From an uncultured Phocaeicola sp. (lineage in GTDB: Bacteria > Bacteroidota > Bacteroidia > Bacteroidales > Bacteroidaceae): a stretch of DNA of 56,788 nucleotides. The notes under the pieces are model-generated. The model did not search any database. It had not been told where the DNA came from and saw nothing but the letters and a program-made list of their open reading frames with translations. Each line of letters opens with the position of its first letter. The stretch's first letter is position 1. This document shows positions 1 through 9,684 of the stretch, piece after piece. The stretch spans positions 1 through 56,788 of the forward strand of contig CALUIE010000006.1 of assembly GCA_944320605.1 (NCBI GenBank), written 5' to 3'. The position numbers were made by a program, and so were the translations under genes.

Positions 1-74
1 TAGCGGGAACCGGGATTGAACCGGTGACCTCATGATTATGAATCATGCGCTCTAACCAGCTGAGCTATCCCGCC
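1..74 (-). tRNA. tRNA-Met (CAT anticodon)
   Basis: Read on the minus strand, a complete cloverleaf is visible. The 7-bp acceptor stem starts GGCGGGA and pairs with TCCCGCT. The D arm contains AGCTCAGCTGGTTAGAGC, the anticodon arm is CATGA-TTCATAA-TCATG with anticodon CAT, and the T arm is CCGGTTCAATCCCGG. The discriminator A is at position 1. A 3' CCA, if encoded, would lie outside the window. The first pair is G-U rather than the C-A mismatch of bacterial initiator tRNA, so an elongator Met (or a TilS-modified Ile-CAT) is more likely than fMet. A strong promoter lies 22 nt upstream. Confidence 0.95.
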
Positions 75-95
75 ATCATTTCTTGATTGCGGGTG

Positions 96-127
96 CAAAG
101 GTATTATTTTATAATTAAACATGCAAA
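96..127 (-). promoter_or_regulatory. Bacteroidetes-type promoter of tRNA-Met
   Basis: On the minus strand, TTTG (127-124), a 20-nt spacer and TACCTTTG (103-96) match the Bacteroides sigma-ABfr consensus (TTTG, N19-21, TAnnTTTG). Transcription would start near 89, about 15 nt before the mature tRNA. Confidence 0.75.
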
Positions 128-423
128 TTTTTTCATACATTTTTCTCCTAAACAAAAGGTATTTATTTAAAATACCAGCAATGTAATATTTTCAAATGTA
201 TATTTAAGTTTTAAAGAATCAATAAATAAAGAAAAGCAGAGTTTAACTATAACACTTATAGTTTCTACAATATAGACCCAATTTATATTTCTGGATTTGA
301 ATACATGACATAATACTATGTTTTATAATATAAAAAAAATTATACCATTAATCAAGAAAAATACTTTAATTTGCCAACAAATCAAAAAATCATAATATTA
401 ACGAAAAACATTATTTGAGAAAT
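128..423. other. AT-rich intergenic region, no gene seen
   Basis: About 300 nt between the divergent tRNA promoter and the START-like gene. The stretch is very AT-rich. It has no open frame longer than about 21 codons, no clear hairpin and no RNA gene that I recognise. Promoter elements for the downstream gene are probably here, but none matches the consensus well. Confidence 0.6.
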
Positions 424-807
424 ATGAAAAGAAAATTGAAAATAGAATATCCTCTAAACCCAACATCTGGAATAATAATATGGAATGCAATAAGTACCCC
501 TGCCGGACTGGAAAGATGGTTTGCTGACAAAGTTACAAAAAGTGGGAAAACCTATACTTTCCAATGGGGGAAAACAGAAAGTAGGGACGCCGACATTACA
601 AATACCAGATTTGAATATTTCATAAGATTCCATTGGAAGGATGATGAAGAGCCAAAATCATTTTTTGAATTTAAAATATTATTTAACGAACTCACTTCCG
701 ATCATATTCTTGAAATAACAGATTTCGCATACCCGGAAGATGAAGAAGATACAATAAATTTATGGAACTCACAAATTGACGTTCTTAGAAGGACATTTGG
801 AGTATAG
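424..807 (+). CDS. START-like domain protein (SRPBCC fold)
   Basis: This 127-residue soluble protein resembles the START-like/AHSA1 (SRPBCC) family. The hallmark is NAISTPAGLERWFADKV near residues 20-38, followed by alternating hydrophobic strands (YTFQWG, YFIRFHWK, FFEFKI, ILEITDFA) and a C-terminal helix ending in LWNSQIDVLRRTFG. Such folds bind hydrophobic ligands in a cavity. The ligand and role here are unknown. I chose the ATG at 424; a TTG at 415 is in frame but has no support. It lies 77 nt upstream of the LptF/LptG permease on the same strand and may be co-transcribed, although a TATTTTTG -7-like box at 860-867 could start a separate transcript. Confidence 0.7.
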   Translation: MKRKLKIEYPLNPTSGIIIWNAISTPAGLERWFADKVTKSGKTYTFQWGKTESRDADITNTRFEYFIRFHWKDDEEPKSFFEFKILFNELTSDHILEITDFAYPEDEEDTINLWNSQIDVLRRTFGV

Positions 808-884
808 GCACAATAATTAAAAATATACAAAACATTATACCCCTATCCATATTTTATACTATTTTTGCAGCATAATATAAAATA

Positions 885-2786
885 ATGGGAATATTACGTA
901 TAAAAAAATTAGATATATTCGTTCTTAAGAGTTTCTCACTACTCTTTGCCGGAACATTTTTTATATGCCTGTTCATCTTCATGATGCAATTTTTATGGAA
1001 ATATGTTGACGAACTGGTTGGTAAAGGACTGGAACTTAACGTTCTGGCTCAGTTTTTTATTCTTTCTGCACTTACACTTATTCCATTATCATTACCATTG
1101 GCCATTCTGCTGGCTGCATTGATGACTTTCGGTAACTTCGGTGAAAGATATGAATTATTATCAATGAAAGCAGCCGGGATTCCACTCCTCAGAATAATGC
1201 AACCAATAGCACTTATGTGCTTAATTTTAGGATTTACATCTTTTTATTTTCAAAATGTAATAGGTCCCAAAGCACAAAAAGAATTATGGACCCTTCTGGT
1301 ATCTATGAAGCAAAAATCACCTGAAGTTGATATTCCAGAGAGAGTATTCTATTCCGACATAGAAGGTTACAATATTTATGTAAACAAAAAGGATAGAGAA
1401 ACCGGTATCCTTAAAGACGTCTTAATATACAATTTCTCAGATGGTTTTGAAAATGCACGTATAATATGGGCAGAAGAAGGAAAACTAGAACTCACAGCTG
1501 ATAAAAAACATCTATATCTACATCTTTATAACGGAGAATTGTTTGAAAATCTAAAATCACAAAATATTGACTCCAAAAATGTTCCATATAGAAGAGAAAC
1601 ATTTACGGAAAAACACACGCTTATTGACTTTGATGCAGAATTCAATATGGTAGATGGTAGTTTCCTTAATCGAAGGTCTGATATAAAAAATATGATAGAA
1701 ATCACAGCAACAATTGATTCCTTAACATCATATACAGACAGTGTAGGTCGAGCAATGCATAATGAAATAATGACTACCACATATAAGCCAACAGAATTAA
1801 GTAAATCAGATTCTATAAAAATAAAAGAGCAAAATCTTACATACTTGAATACAGACAGTATTTATCGTTCATTAAGTTCTGACGATAAGTTGAAGACTCT
1901 TACTGCAACAGAAAGAAGAATGTCATCACTAAGTTCCGACTGGAGCATGAAATCGTACGTAACACAAGATAACGATAAAAACATCCGTTCACACAGGTCT
2001 GACTGGCATAAGAAAATAACACTTTCTTTCGCATGTGTATTTTTCTTTTTCATAGGTGCACCTCTTGGAGCTATAATAAGGAAAGGAGGACTCGGTATGC
2101 CTGTTGTCATATCAGTAATTATCTTTATACTTTACTATATCATTGATTCAGGAGCAACACGAGTTGCTAAAAGTGGAGAGATGAACATAATCTTGGGTAC
2201 ATGGATGAGTAGTCTTGTATTAGCTCCTATGGGAATATTCTTAACATATAAGTCAAATAAAGATTCCGTAGTATTCAACATTGATGTGTATAAGGCATTT
2301 TTCAGATACATTTTCGGTTTAAGGCAGTCAAGACATATATTTAAGAAAGAGGTCATTATATATAGTCCGGATTACTCTAAGATATACGATAAACTGAATA
2401 TTATATGTAAAGAGTGTGAAGACTATTCCAACACAAACAAGTTATTAGGACCACCTAATTATTACAAGATATTTACTAATCATACACACGATGATCATAT
2501 AAAAGGAATAAGCCAAGAAATAGAAAGTATAATAGAAGAACTTTCTAACTCAAAAGATGCGGTAATTCTAAACAATTTAAACAACTATCCGTTTTTATTT
2601 ATAAAAGCGCATAAAAGCATATCAGACAGGATATGGCTCAATATACTACTTGGCATAATAATTCCTGCAGGATTCATAATTTGGTTAAATATCTGGAAAC
2701 ATAGAGTAATACTCGACAAGGACCTGAAAACTATAATAAAAACAAGTAGAGACATACAAGAAAGAATAAAAACAATATTACAATAG
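885..2786 (+). CDS. LptF/LptG family permease (YjgP/YjgQ)
   Basis: This 633-residue inner-membrane protein is of the YjgP/YjgQ (LptF/LptG) family, the transmembrane part of the ABC system that extracts lipopolysaccharide from the inner membrane for transport to the outer membrane. The N-terminus has the family layout: helix [16 protein letters not shown], then [21 protein letters not shown], then [22 protein letters not shown], the coupling segment facing the ATPase. A periplasmic jellyroll-like region follows (about residues 130-370), then two more helices with [14 protein letters not shown] (about 390-410) and a last helix near 600. Length is well above the roughly 360 residues of E. coli LptF/G because of the extended C-terminus, which is usual in Bacteroidetes. 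LptF versus LptG cannot be decided. It ends 10 nt before ribBA. Confidence 0.88.
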   Translation: MGILRIKKLDIFVLKSFSLLFAGTFFICLFIFMMQFLWKYVDELVGKGLELNVLAQFFILSALTLIPLSLPLAILLAALMTFGNFGERYELLSMKAAGIPLLRIMQPIALMCLILGFTSFYFQNVIGPKAQKELWTLLVSMKQKSPEVDIPERVFYSDIEGYNIYVNKKDRETGILKDVLIYNFSDGFENARIIWAEEGKLELTADKKHLYLHLYNGELFENLKSQNIDSKNVPYRRETFTEKHTLIDFDAEFNMVDGSFLNRRSDIKNMIEITATIDSLTSYTDSVGRAMHNEIMTTTYKPTELSKSDSIKIKEQNLTYLNTDSIYRSLSSDDKLKTLTATERRMSSLSSDWSMKSYVTQDNDKNIRSHRSDWHKKITLSFACVFFFFIGAPLGAIIRKGGLGMPVVISVIIFILYYIIDSGATRVAKSGEMNIILGTWMSSLVLAPMGIFLTYKSNKDSVVFNIDVYKAFFRYIFGLRQSRHIFKKEVIIYSPDYSKIYDKLNIICKECEDYSNTNKLLGPPNYYKIFTNHTHDDHIKGISQEIESIIEELSNSKDAVILNNLNNYPFLFIKAHKSISDRIWLNILLGIIIPAGFIIWLNIWKHRVILDKDLKTIIKTSRDIQERIKTILQ

Positions 2787-2796
2787 CATAGACATT

Positions 2797-4011
2797 ATGA
2801 ACAAAATTAAATTGAACACAATTGAAGAAGCAATAGAAGACTTTCGTAAAGGTGAGATCGTTATTGTAGTTGACGATGAGGACCGCGAAAATGAAGGTGA
2901 TATGATAGTTGCAGCAGAACTTATCACACCTGAGAAGGTAAACTTCATGCTGAAACATGCCAGAGGCGTGCTTTGTGCTCCTATTACTATATCAAGATGC
3001 GATGAACTTGATTTACCAAGACAAGTATCAAATAACACTTCAATTCTTGGAACTCCTTTCACTGTAACAATAGACAAACTGGAAGGATGTACGACTGGGG
3101 TTTCTGCAGCCGACCGAGCTGCAACAATACGTGCCTTGGCAGATCCAACATCAAAACCGGAAACTTTTGGAAGACCAGGACATGTAAACCCACTATATGC
3201 ACAGGATAAGGGCGTTTTACGTCGTGCTGGACATACAGAAGCATGTGTTGACATGGCACGTCTTGCAGGACTATATCCTGCAGCAGCTCTTATGGAAGTT
3301 ATGAATGAAGACGGAACAATGGCACGTCTGCCTGAACTTAGAAAAATAGCTGATGAATTCGGCTTCAAGTTAATTTCAATAGCAGACCTTATCGCATATC
3401 GTTTAAAAAAAGAATCATTAGTAGAAAAAGGAGTCGAAGTAGATATGCCTACTGAACACGGTCATTTCAGACTCATTCCTTTCCGCCAGAAGAGTAACGG
3501 TCTGGAACATGTTGCTTTAATAAAAGGTAATTTTACTCCTGATGAGCCTGTATTGGTAAGAGTACATTCATCATGTGCAACCGGTGATATCTTTGGTTCT
3601 ATGAGATGCGACTGTGGCGAACAGCTTCACAAAGCAATGGAACTTATTGATAAAGAAGGTAAAGGTGCAATAATCTATCTTAATCAAGAAGGCAGAGGAA
3701 TCGGACTTATGGAGAAGATGAAAGCCTATAAACTTCAGGAAGAAGGAATGGACACCGTAGATGCAAATATCTGTCTGGGACATCAGGCTGACGAACGCGA
3801 TTACGGAGTTGGTGCGCAAATTTTGAGAGAAATAGGAATAACAAAAATGCGACTGCTTACAAACAATCCGGTAAAAAGGGTAGGATTAGAAGCGTACGGA
3901 CTTGAGATAGTAGAAAATGTACCTATCGAAGTGACTCCTAACAAATTCAATGAAAAATACCTACATACAAAGAAAGAACGTATGGGGCACACTCTTCATT
4001 TTAACAAATAA
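2797..4011 (+). CDS. ribBA: bifunctional DHBP synthase / GTP cyclohydrolase II
   Basis: This 404-residue cytoplasmic enzyme opens both branches of riboflavin synthesis. Residues about 1-205 are the RibB domain, which makes 3,4-dihydroxy-2-butanone-4-phosphate from ribulose-5-phosphate. It shows [21 protein letters not shown] and [16 protein letters not shown]. Residues about 210-400 are the RibA domain, which converts GTP to the diaminopyrimidine. It shows the zinc-binding [18 protein letters not shown], the catalytic [10 protein letters not shown] and [11 protein letters not shown]. Both halves keep their catalytic motifs. The gene follows the LptF/LptG permease by 10 nt, so co-transcription is likely. 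No FMN riboswitch is visible. Confidence 0.97.
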   Translation: MNKIKLNTIEEAIEDFRKGEIVIVVDDEDRENEGDMIVAAELITPEKVNFMLKHARGVLCAPITISRCDELDLPRQVSNNTSILGTPFTVTIDKLEGCTTGVSAADRAATIRALADPTSKPETFGRPGHVNPLYAQDKGVLRRAGHTEACVDMARLAGLYPAAALMEVMNEDGTMARLPELRKIADEFGFKLISIADLIAYRLKKESLVEKGVEVDMPTEHGHFRLIPFRQKSNGLEHVALIKGNFTPDEPVLVRVHSSCATGDIFGSMRCDCGEQLHKAMELIDKEGKGAIIYLNQEGRGIGLMEKMKAYKLQEEGMDTVDANICLGHQADERDYGVGAQILREIGITKMRLLTNNPVKRVGLEAYGLEIVENVPIEVTPNKFNEKYLHTKKERMGHTLHFNK

Positions 4012-4037
4012 ACTAATAAACTAATAATATTATAATT

Positions 4038-4751
4038 ATGAATATACTTGAAACCAAGGACCTTATAAAAGGTACATACGAATCAAAGGTTGCTCAGAAT
4101 GCTTTAATGCGCAGCGTTTATACATGGATGACATTAGCACTGGCCATAACAGGTCTTACTGCCATGTATATGGCAAAGTCTTTAACCATTCTAAACATCA
4201 TATCACAAAATTCAATGATGTTTTGGGGAATACTTATTGCAGAAATTGTATTGGTAATGTATATGACAGCCAGAATAAACAAAATTAGTTTCACCACAGC
4301 CACTTTGTTGTTCATTGCCTACTCAATACTTAACGGAATGACATTGTCTATTTTATTTCTGGTATATACAATGAGTTCCATAGCAACCACTTTCTTTGTA
4401 ACCGCCGGTACATTCGGAACTATGGCTATATTTGGATATATAACAAAAAAAGACCTTACACGTATCGGTAATCTATGCATTATGGGTGTAATAGGTATCA
4501 TCATTGCATCATTAGTAAATATGTTTTTACATAATTCTATGATGGATATGATAATATCTTACGTAGGAGTATTACTTTTCGTAGGACTTACAGCGTATGA
4601 TGCACAAAAAATCAAACGTCTTCTTAGCGGTGACGATGTAGAAGTAAACGAAACGACGCAAAAAATAGCACTTTTAGGTGCACTGACACTCTATTTGGAT
4701 TTTATAAACTTATTCATTTATCTGCTCAGAATATTAGGAGACAGAAAGTAA
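4038..4751 (+). CDS. Bax inhibitor-1/YccA-like membrane protein
   Basis: This 237-residue polytopic membrane protein has about seven hydrophobic helices. The BI-1/UPF0005 family is indicated by the N-terminal LMRSVYTWMTLALAITGLTA, the central LNGMTLSILFLVY, FGTMAIFGYITKKDL, the GLTAYDAQKIKRL segment containing the conserved acidic residue of the family's pH/ion site, and the C-terminal LYLDFINLFIYLLRIL. Homologues act as proton-sensitive calcium leaks or influence membrane-protease substrates; the physiological role in Bacteroidetes is not established. It lies 26 nt after ribBA and is followed at once by a strong terminator, so it probably ends the permease-ribBA operon. Confidence 0.88.
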   Translation: MNILETKDLIKGTYESKVAQNALMRSVYTWMTLALAITGLTAMYMAKSLTILNIISQNSMMFWGILIAEIVLVMYMTARINKISFTTATLLFIAYSILNGMTLSILFLVYTMSSIATTFFVTAGTFGTMAIFGYITKKDLTRIGNLCIMGVIGIIIASLVNMFLHNSMMDMIISYVGVLLFVGLTAYDAQKIKRLLSGDDVEVNETTQKIALLGALTLYLDFINLFIYLLRILGDRK

Positions 4752-4755
4752 TTTA

Positions 4756-4780
4756 AATGCCGCATATTGCGGCATTTTTA
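4756..4780 (+). terminator. rho-independent terminator after BI-1 gene
   Basis: AATGCCGCA and TGCGGCATT form a perfect 9-bp stem around a 3-nt loop, followed by TTTTATATTTT. It starts 5 nt after the stop codon. Confidence 0.9.
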
Positions 4781-4789
4781 TATTTTAAG

Positions 4790-4831
4790 AGCTATTTCTT
4801 TTGCGTATATCACAAGAAATAGCTTATTTTG
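4790..4831 (+). promoter_or_regulatory. aminotransferase promoter inside an inverted repeat
   Basis: AGCTATTTCTT (4790-4800) and AAGAAATAGCT (4814-4824) are perfect 11-bp inverted arms with a 13-nt centre. They overlap a promoter-like pair: TTTG (4800-4803), 20 nt, TTATTTTG (4824-4831; consensus TAnnTTTG with one mismatch). The placement, from the -33 box to the edge of the -7 box, fits a repressor operator. A secondary hairpin behind the preceding terminator is the alternative. The promoter itself is inferred. Confidence 0.45.
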
Positions 4832-4864
4832 CAGAATAATTCAACATTTAAACAAGGACTAACA

Positions 4865-6058
4865 ATGAACCAACTTTCAGATCGTTTGAATAGCCTTTCG
4901 CCATCGGCAACATTGGCTATGTCGCAAAAAAGTAGCGAATTAAAAGCTCAAGGTATTGACGTAATCAATCTAAGTGTAGGTGAACCTGATTTCAATACAC
5001 CTGATCATATCAAGGAAGCTGCTAAACAGGCTATTGATGACAATTTCTCACGTTATTCACCAGTTCCGGGCTATCCGGCTCTACGTAATGCCATTGTGGA
5101 GAAATTGAAGAAAGAAAACGGACTTGAATATACAGCAGCACAAATCAGTTGTGCAAATGGTGCAAAACAGTCTGTTTGTAACACCATCATGGCTCTCATA
5201 AACAAAGGAGACGAAGTAATAGTTCCTGCACCATATTGGGTTAGTTACCCTGAAATGGTAAAATTGGCAGAAGGTACTCCTGTTATTGTAAGCGCAGGTA
5301 TAGATCAGGACTTTAAGATTACCCCAGAACAACTTGAAGCAACAATCACTCCTAAAACTCGTGCACTAATATTATGTTCTCCTTCTAATCCGACAGGTTC
5401 AGTATATACAAAAGAAGAATTAGCTGGTTTGGCTGCAGTGCTTGCAAAGCATGAACGTGTTATAGTAATTGCAGACGAAATATACGAACACATCAACTAC
5501 ATAGGAAAGCATGAAAGCATTGCACAGTTTGCAGAGATTAAAGACCGTGTAGTTATCGTAAACGGTGTATCAAAGGCATACGCTATGACAGGTTGGCGTA
5601 TAGGTTTCATTGCCGGTCCTGAATGGATTGTAAAAGGTGTAAACAAACTGCAAGGACAGTACACTTCTGGTCCGTGTTCTGTATCACAAAAAGCCGCAGA
5701 AGCAGCATATACAGGCACACAAGCTCCTGTTGAGGAAATGCGCAAAGCTTTCGAACGCCGTCGTGACTTAATCGTAAAATTAGCAAAAGAAATTCCAGGA
5801 TTCGAAGTAAATACTCCACAAGGTGCATTTTACCTGTTCCCTAAATGTGATTCATTCTTCGGTAAGAAAGATGGAGATAGAATAATAAACAACTCTGACG
5901 ATTTAGCTATGTATCTTCTTGAAGTAGGACACGTGGCATGTGTTGGCGGAACATCATTCGGTGCGCCAGAATGCATACGTATGAGTTATGCTACTTCAGA
6001 CGAAAACATTGTAGAATCAATGCGCAGAATCAAAGAAACATTAGCTCGTTTGAAATAA
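4865..6058 (+). CDS. aspC: PLP-dependent aspartate-type aminotransferase
   Basis: This 397-residue fold-type I aminotransferase (subgroup I-gamma, AspC/AspB-like) interconverts aspartate/oxaloacetate with glutamate/2-oxoglutarate. Visible motifs are INLSVGEPDFNTPDHI, the substrate/PLP-contacting PVPGYPALRNAI, the CANGAKQS phosphate loop, LCSPSNPTGSVYT with the cofactor Asn, VIADEIYEHINY with the Asp that pairs with the pyridine nitrogen, and NGVSKAYAMTGWRIGF with the Schiff-base Lys. The C-terminal IRMSYATSDENI carries the carboxylate-binding Arg. I chose the ATG at 4865. The upstream TTG at 4829 overlaps the predicted -7 box. It is a single gene between two terminators. Exact substrate preference cannot be read from sequence. 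Confidence 0.92.
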   Translation: MNQLSDRLNSLSPSATLAMSQKSSELKAQGIDVINLSVGEPDFNTPDHIKEAAKQAIDDNFSRYSPVPGYPALRNAIVEKLKKENGLEYTAAQISCANGAKQSVCNTIMALINKGDEVIVPAPYWVSYPEMVKLAEGTPVIVSAGIDQDFKITPEQLEATITPKTRALILCSPSNPTGSVYTKEELAGLAAVLAKHERVIVIADEIYEHINYIGKHESIAQFAEIKDRVVIVNGVSKAYAMTGWRIGFIAGPEWIVKGVNKLQGQYTSGPCSVSQKAAEAAYTGTQAPVEEMRKAFERRRDLIVKLAKEIPGFEVNTPQGAFYLFPKCDSFFGKKDGDRIINNSDDLAMYLLEVGHVACVGGTSFGAPECIRMSYATSDENIVESMRRIKETLARLK

Positions 6059-6082
6059 TTAAAATCTATAGATAATTTATAT

Positions 6083-6125
6083 AGGCTGTTTCAAAGTAAA
6101 ATTTGAGATAGCCTTTATTTTTATT
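6083..6125 (+). terminator. terminator after the aminotransferase
   Basis: AGGCTGTTTCAAA and TTTGAGATAGCCT pair with two imperfect positions and a short A-rich loop, followed by TTTATTTTTATT. It lies 25 nt after the stop codon. Confidence 0.75.
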
Positions 6126-6156
6126 CTCCTATGGATTCCACTGCAAAAGATATACA

Positions 6157-6187
6157 ACAAAAAAGGCCACTCCAATTGGAGCAGCCT
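6157..6187 (-). terminator. terminator of the ferredoxin gene
   Basis: On the minus strand, AGGC, a TG bulge, the 12-bp palindrome CTCCAATTGGAG, a TG bulge and GCCT are followed by TTTTTTG. It lies about 30 nt beyond the ferredoxin stop codon. Confidence 0.85.
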
Positions 6188-6218
6188 AAATTCGTTGTCA
6201 TAAATCGACGACTGGATA

Positions 6219-6386
6219 TTATCCCTGATGAATTGCTTCAGAAGGACAAACATCAGCGCAAGTACCACATTCTGTACAAGCATCTGGGTTGATAGAATAT
6301 TTGTCACCTTCAGAAATTGCACCTACTGGGCATTCATCGATACAAGTACCGCAAGCGATACAATCGTCACTAATTACGTAAGCCAT
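6219..6386 (-). CDS. 2[4Fe-4S] bacterial-type ferredoxin
   Basis: This 55-residue clostridial-type ferredoxin has two complete cluster motifs: CIACGTCIDECP (residues 9-20) and CTECGTCADVCP (37-48), i.e. CxxCxxCxxxCP twice. The protein starts MAYVISDDC and ends SEAIHQG. It would carry electrons at low potential for enzymes such as pyruvate:ferredoxin oxidoreductase or hydrogenase in an anaerobe; the actual partner is not encoded nearby. The gene is monocistronic, with a TAACTTTG -7-like box at 6436-6429, about 43 nt before the ATG, and its own terminator. All eight Cys ligands are present. Confidence 0.96.
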   Translation of the reverse strand: MAYVISDDCIACGTCIDECPVGAISEGDKYSINPDACTECGTCADVCPSEAIHQG

Positions 6387-6505
6387 TGTTGTAAAAAATT
6401 AAGTTATTATTAGTACTAATTGTTTATGCAAAGTTAGTATTTTTACTCAAAATTGTAACATCCACATTACAGAAAGTGGGTAATTTGTACATTGTCTAAA
6501 TAAAG

Positions 6506-9469
6506 TCATTTCATTATAGCCTGATATATTGTCTGTTGTATTGCAGGACGAATTTTCAGCTTCATAAGATTTTTTCTATCACAAGGATTAGGATAAATTC
6601 TATTACACAAGAATACAAAAACCAAATCATTATCAGGATCAGCCCAAGCGCAGGTTCCCGTAAAACCGGTATGCCCGAATACAGACGCTGGAGTTTCAGG
6701 AGCACAATATCCATTTTCCGATTTTTCAGTATCAGGTTTGTCAAATCCTAAACCTCTCCTGCTGTTTTTTGACTTCATGGTTATAAAGAGTTCACAAGTA
6801 GCACGTGAAATATATCTACGGTCCCCCATTACTCCCTTATCTAATAACATCTGATATATTGTCGCAACATCCCTTGCTGTAGAAAATAATCCGGCATTAC
6901 CTGAAACACCTCCCAACATAGCGGCTGCTTCATCGTGAACATACCCATGAACAGGTCCTTTTCTCAAAAAATCATCTTCCACAGTCGGTACAATATCATC
7001 CTTGCCATATCTCTGCAGAGGATTAAATAATGTATGCACCAATCCCATTGGTTTATAAAAGTTCTCTTCAAGATATTTATCCAAACTCATTCCGGAGATT
7101 TTCTCTACAGCCTCTTTCAGAAGCATAAAGTTCAAACAACTGTACCTATAAGCATGACCTTTAAGGCTTGCATCAGCTATATCCTTCAATATTACATTCT
7201 TGAATTCTGGTCTGACATAAATACCGTCTGCCACTTTCAATGTATAATCGGCTGAATCTTTTTCAGAAATCCACTCTGGAAGAAAATCAAAATTCGTACA
7301 TACATAAAGAGCATTACCTATCTTTATCTTATGATTTGAATCCTTGTATTTCTTATACATTCCACCTTTACAGCTCTTTAAATCTATTGCTTTCTTATAG
7401 AAAGGCAAATATGCCGGCAATCCAGATTCATGGTAAAGCAACTGCTGAATAGTAATATTCTCTTTATCTGTTGACTTTAATTCAGGTACATAATCAGAAA
7501 TTTTATCTGTAAGATTAATTTTTCCTTCATCATAAAGTTTCATTACAGCCAATAACGTTGCCGTAGTTTTTGTGAGTGAAGCCAAATCATACAAATCATT
7601 CTCTCTTACTTCCCTATCAGATTCATAAGTATGATTACCAAAACATTTATTATAAACCTGATATCCATTCTTCCATACAAGAACATGGCAACCTGGATAC
7701 GCTCCTTCTCTTATTCCATATTCAGCAATACTGTCTATACGTGAAAGTATTGTCGAATCCATGCCAAACTCCTCAGGTTTATATTTTCTTGGTTTGTCAG
7801 GATCAACTACAACACCGGAACCTGCCTTATATTCATCATTCAGATCAACGGATAAGCGGCCATCAACCCTTTGGTTACCTATCAACATTCCTGCCACAAA
7901 TTCCTGTATATACTTCTCATTTGAATGTGCCAGCACAACAGCCGATGATTGTGCCACTACATCATCAAGTTTCTGTAAAGTTTTATGAGAATCAAAACAA
8001 ACTAAGATTGTGGGTTTACCTTTAGCCAAGTCAGCAAGAATTTTTCTATATTTTTCAACTTTTGATGTATGCACTGCTACTATAACCCTTTGAGCCGGAG
8101 TTATTCTATTCTTGAGATTTTGCAAAGAATCAAGATTTGCATGTAGCCAAGTTACAGGATAAGTTTTATTTATCTCATTAAAAAAAGGATAAGTTTCTGC
8201 CAAAGTTGCAGAGACATTAAGTATAACTGTTCCCGAAAGAGACAAATCAAGCGGAAGCATTTCATCGGAATCCTTAACAACAGTAACCGCTGACTCTTTT
8301 ATACGTTTCATCAAACCATTTGTATAAGCCTTATTTATACGAGACATTACACCATTTTTGTCTATTGTTGGACGCTTGTTCAAACCAAACGCATATTTGT
8401 ACGTCAAAACTTTACGACACTTATCATCAATTTCATCTTCCGTTATCTTACCTTCTTTTACGGCTTTCAATACACCCTCAAGCTCACGTTTTAAGTTTCT
8501 TGGAGCAAGTACCATATCGTTTCCTGCAGCCAAAGCCTGTGCAGAAACGTATGGATTATTGGATATTCCTTTCATTTCAAGAGCATCGGTAAACACCAAA
8601 CCTTTAAAAAGCATTTTTTCCTTCAACAACTCTGTTACAACAGCATGTGAAACAGAAGCCGCCTTATCATCAATTGATTTAACATTCAGATGTCCAACCA
8701 TAACTCCGCCTATACCTGCTTCTATGGCTTTTCTGAATGGATATAACTCTATACTATCAAGTCTCTCCTGACTGAAAGGTAAAATAGGCAAAGCCTCGTG
8801 AGAATCTACCTCAGTATCACCATGTCCGGGAAAATGTTTACATACGGCAAGAACTCCGCCATCTTCCAACCCCTTGGAATACGCCAAGACCTTATTGGCA
8901 ACCAATTCTCTATTACTTCCGAATGACCGTGTATTTATCACCGGATTCTTAGGATTATTATCAATATCTGCTACAGGCGCGAAATTTACATGTACACCTA
9001 TTTCTTTCAATTGTCTTGCAACTTCTTTTCCGTATTCGTATATCAACGTATCATTCTGAATACACCCCATTACCCTATTTCTTGGAAAAGAAGGAGTTCC
9101 TTTTAAACGCATAGCCAGCCCCCATTCTCCATCAAAAGTAATAAGTAAAGGTATATTAGCCATACTTTGGGCATAATTTGTAAGTTCTATCTGCTTAATT
9201 ATATCACCACCGGAAAAAAGTAAACCTCCGATACCAAATTCCTTTACAGCATCTTCTATATTCTTTTTGTTCTGCTGCGTAGTATATGGCGCAACAGTAT
9301 GAATAAACAGCTGACCAATCTTCTGCTTAAGTGTCAAAGATTCCAATTTGTCTTCTACCCAGTTACGACAAACGGCTTCATTACTTACATTTTTATATAT
9401 AAAATCAGTCTGTGCATGTACATTCAATGACAATGCCATCAGCAAACATGACAATAATATTTTCTTCAT
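6506..9469 (-). CDS. GH3 beta-N-acetylglucosaminidase fused to class-C beta-lactamase-like domain
   Basis: This 987-residue exported protein has signal peptide MKKILLSCLLMALSLNVHAQ. Residues about 35-370 form a GH3 (NagZ-like) domain with KHFPGHGDTEVDSH at 211-224 (the Asp/His acid-base dyad) and VFTDALEM with the nucleophile Asp at about 295. Residues about 385-560 form the second GH3 alpha/beta domain. Residues about 570-987 are a serine hydrolase of the class-C beta-lactamase/PBP4* type: SLTK at 631-634 (nucleophile Ser and base Lys), YSC at 776-778 in the Tyr-motif position, and GHTG at 932-935 in place of KTG. The likely role is periplasmic cleavage of peptidoglycan or muropeptides, with the second domain an esterase or D-amino-acid amidase rather than an antibiotic-degrading enzyme; this is inference. 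It is transcribed alone. Confidence 0.88.
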   Translation of the reverse strand: MKKILLSCLLMALSLNVHAQTDFIYKNVSNEAVCRNWVEDKLESLTLKQKIGQLFIHTVAPYTTQQNKKNIEDAVKEFGIGGLLFSGGDIIKQIELTNYAQSMANIPLLITFDGEWGLAMRLKGTPSFPRNRVMGCIQNDTLIYEYGKEVARQLKEIGVHVNFAPVADIDNNPKNPVINTRSFGSNRELVANKVLAYSKGLEDGGVLAVCKHFPGHGDTEVDSHEALPILPFSQERLDSIELYPFRKAIEAGIGGVMVGHLNVKSIDDKAASVSHAVVTELLKEKMLFKGLVFTDALEMKGISNNPYVSAQALAAGNDMVLAPRNLKRELEGVLKAVKEGKITEDEIDDKCRKVLTYKYAFGLNKRPTIDKNGVMSRINKAYTNGLMKRIKESAVTVVKDSDEMLPLDLSLSGTVILNVSATLAETYPFFNEINKTYPVTWLHANLDSLQNLKNRITPAQRVIVAVHTSKVEKYRKILADLAKGKPTILVCFDSHKTLQKLDDVVAQSSAVVLAHSNEKYIQEFVAGMLIGNQRVDGRLSVDLNDEYKAGSGVVVDPDKPRKYKPEEFGMDSTILSRIDSIAEYGIREGAYPGCHVLVWKNGYQVYNKCFGNHTYESDREVRENDLYDLASLTKTTATLLAVMKLYDEGKINLTDKISDYVPELKSTDKENITIQQLLYHESGLPAYLPFYKKAIDLKSCKGGMYKKYKDSNHKIKIGNALYVCTNFDFLPEWISEKDSADYTLKVADGIYVRPEFKNVILKDIADASLKGHAYRYSCLNFMLLKEAVEKISGMSLDKYLEENFYKPMGLVHTLFNPLQRYGKDDIVPTVEDDFLRKGPVHGYVHDEAAAMLGGVSGNAGLFSTARDVATIYQMLLDKGVMGDRRYISRATCELFITMKSKNSRRGLGFDKPDTEKSENGYCAPETPASVFGHTGFTGTCAWADPDNDLVFVFLCNRIYPNPCDRKNLMKLKIRPAIQQTIYQAIMK

Positions 9470-9570
9470 ATTCTTTATTCTTTTTATAGCTATATATTAG
9501 TGCGAATTTAAAAAAAAAACATAAATCATACAAGAGACAGGACTAAGTATGAAAAAAAAAGGACAAAGAA

Positions 9571-9601
9571 TTTGCAATGTGATAGAAAAGAAGTACCTTT
9601 G
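9571..9601 (+). promoter_or_regulatory. rplS promoter
   Basis: TTTG (9571-9574), a 19-nt spacer and TACCTTTG (9594-9601) match the Bacteroidetes consensus. Transcription would start near 9608, giving a leader of about 77 nt before rplS. Confidence 0.8.
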
Positions 9602-9684
9602 CACCGCTTTCGCGCAATCGCTGTCATGAAGAGTTACTTGATATGTTGCGTTGTAACGATAAACAATTTAATTTATAAGAAACA

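Noticed and set aside
2778..3368. Long minus-strand frame opposite ribBA
   Set aside because: It is antisense to the conserved RibB domain, and its Ser/Arg-rich composition is typical of shadow frames.
7034..8771. Several plus-strand frames of 70-150 codons opposite the GH3 gene
   Set aside because: They are antisense shadows of a gene with clear domain motifs and have no start context or homology.
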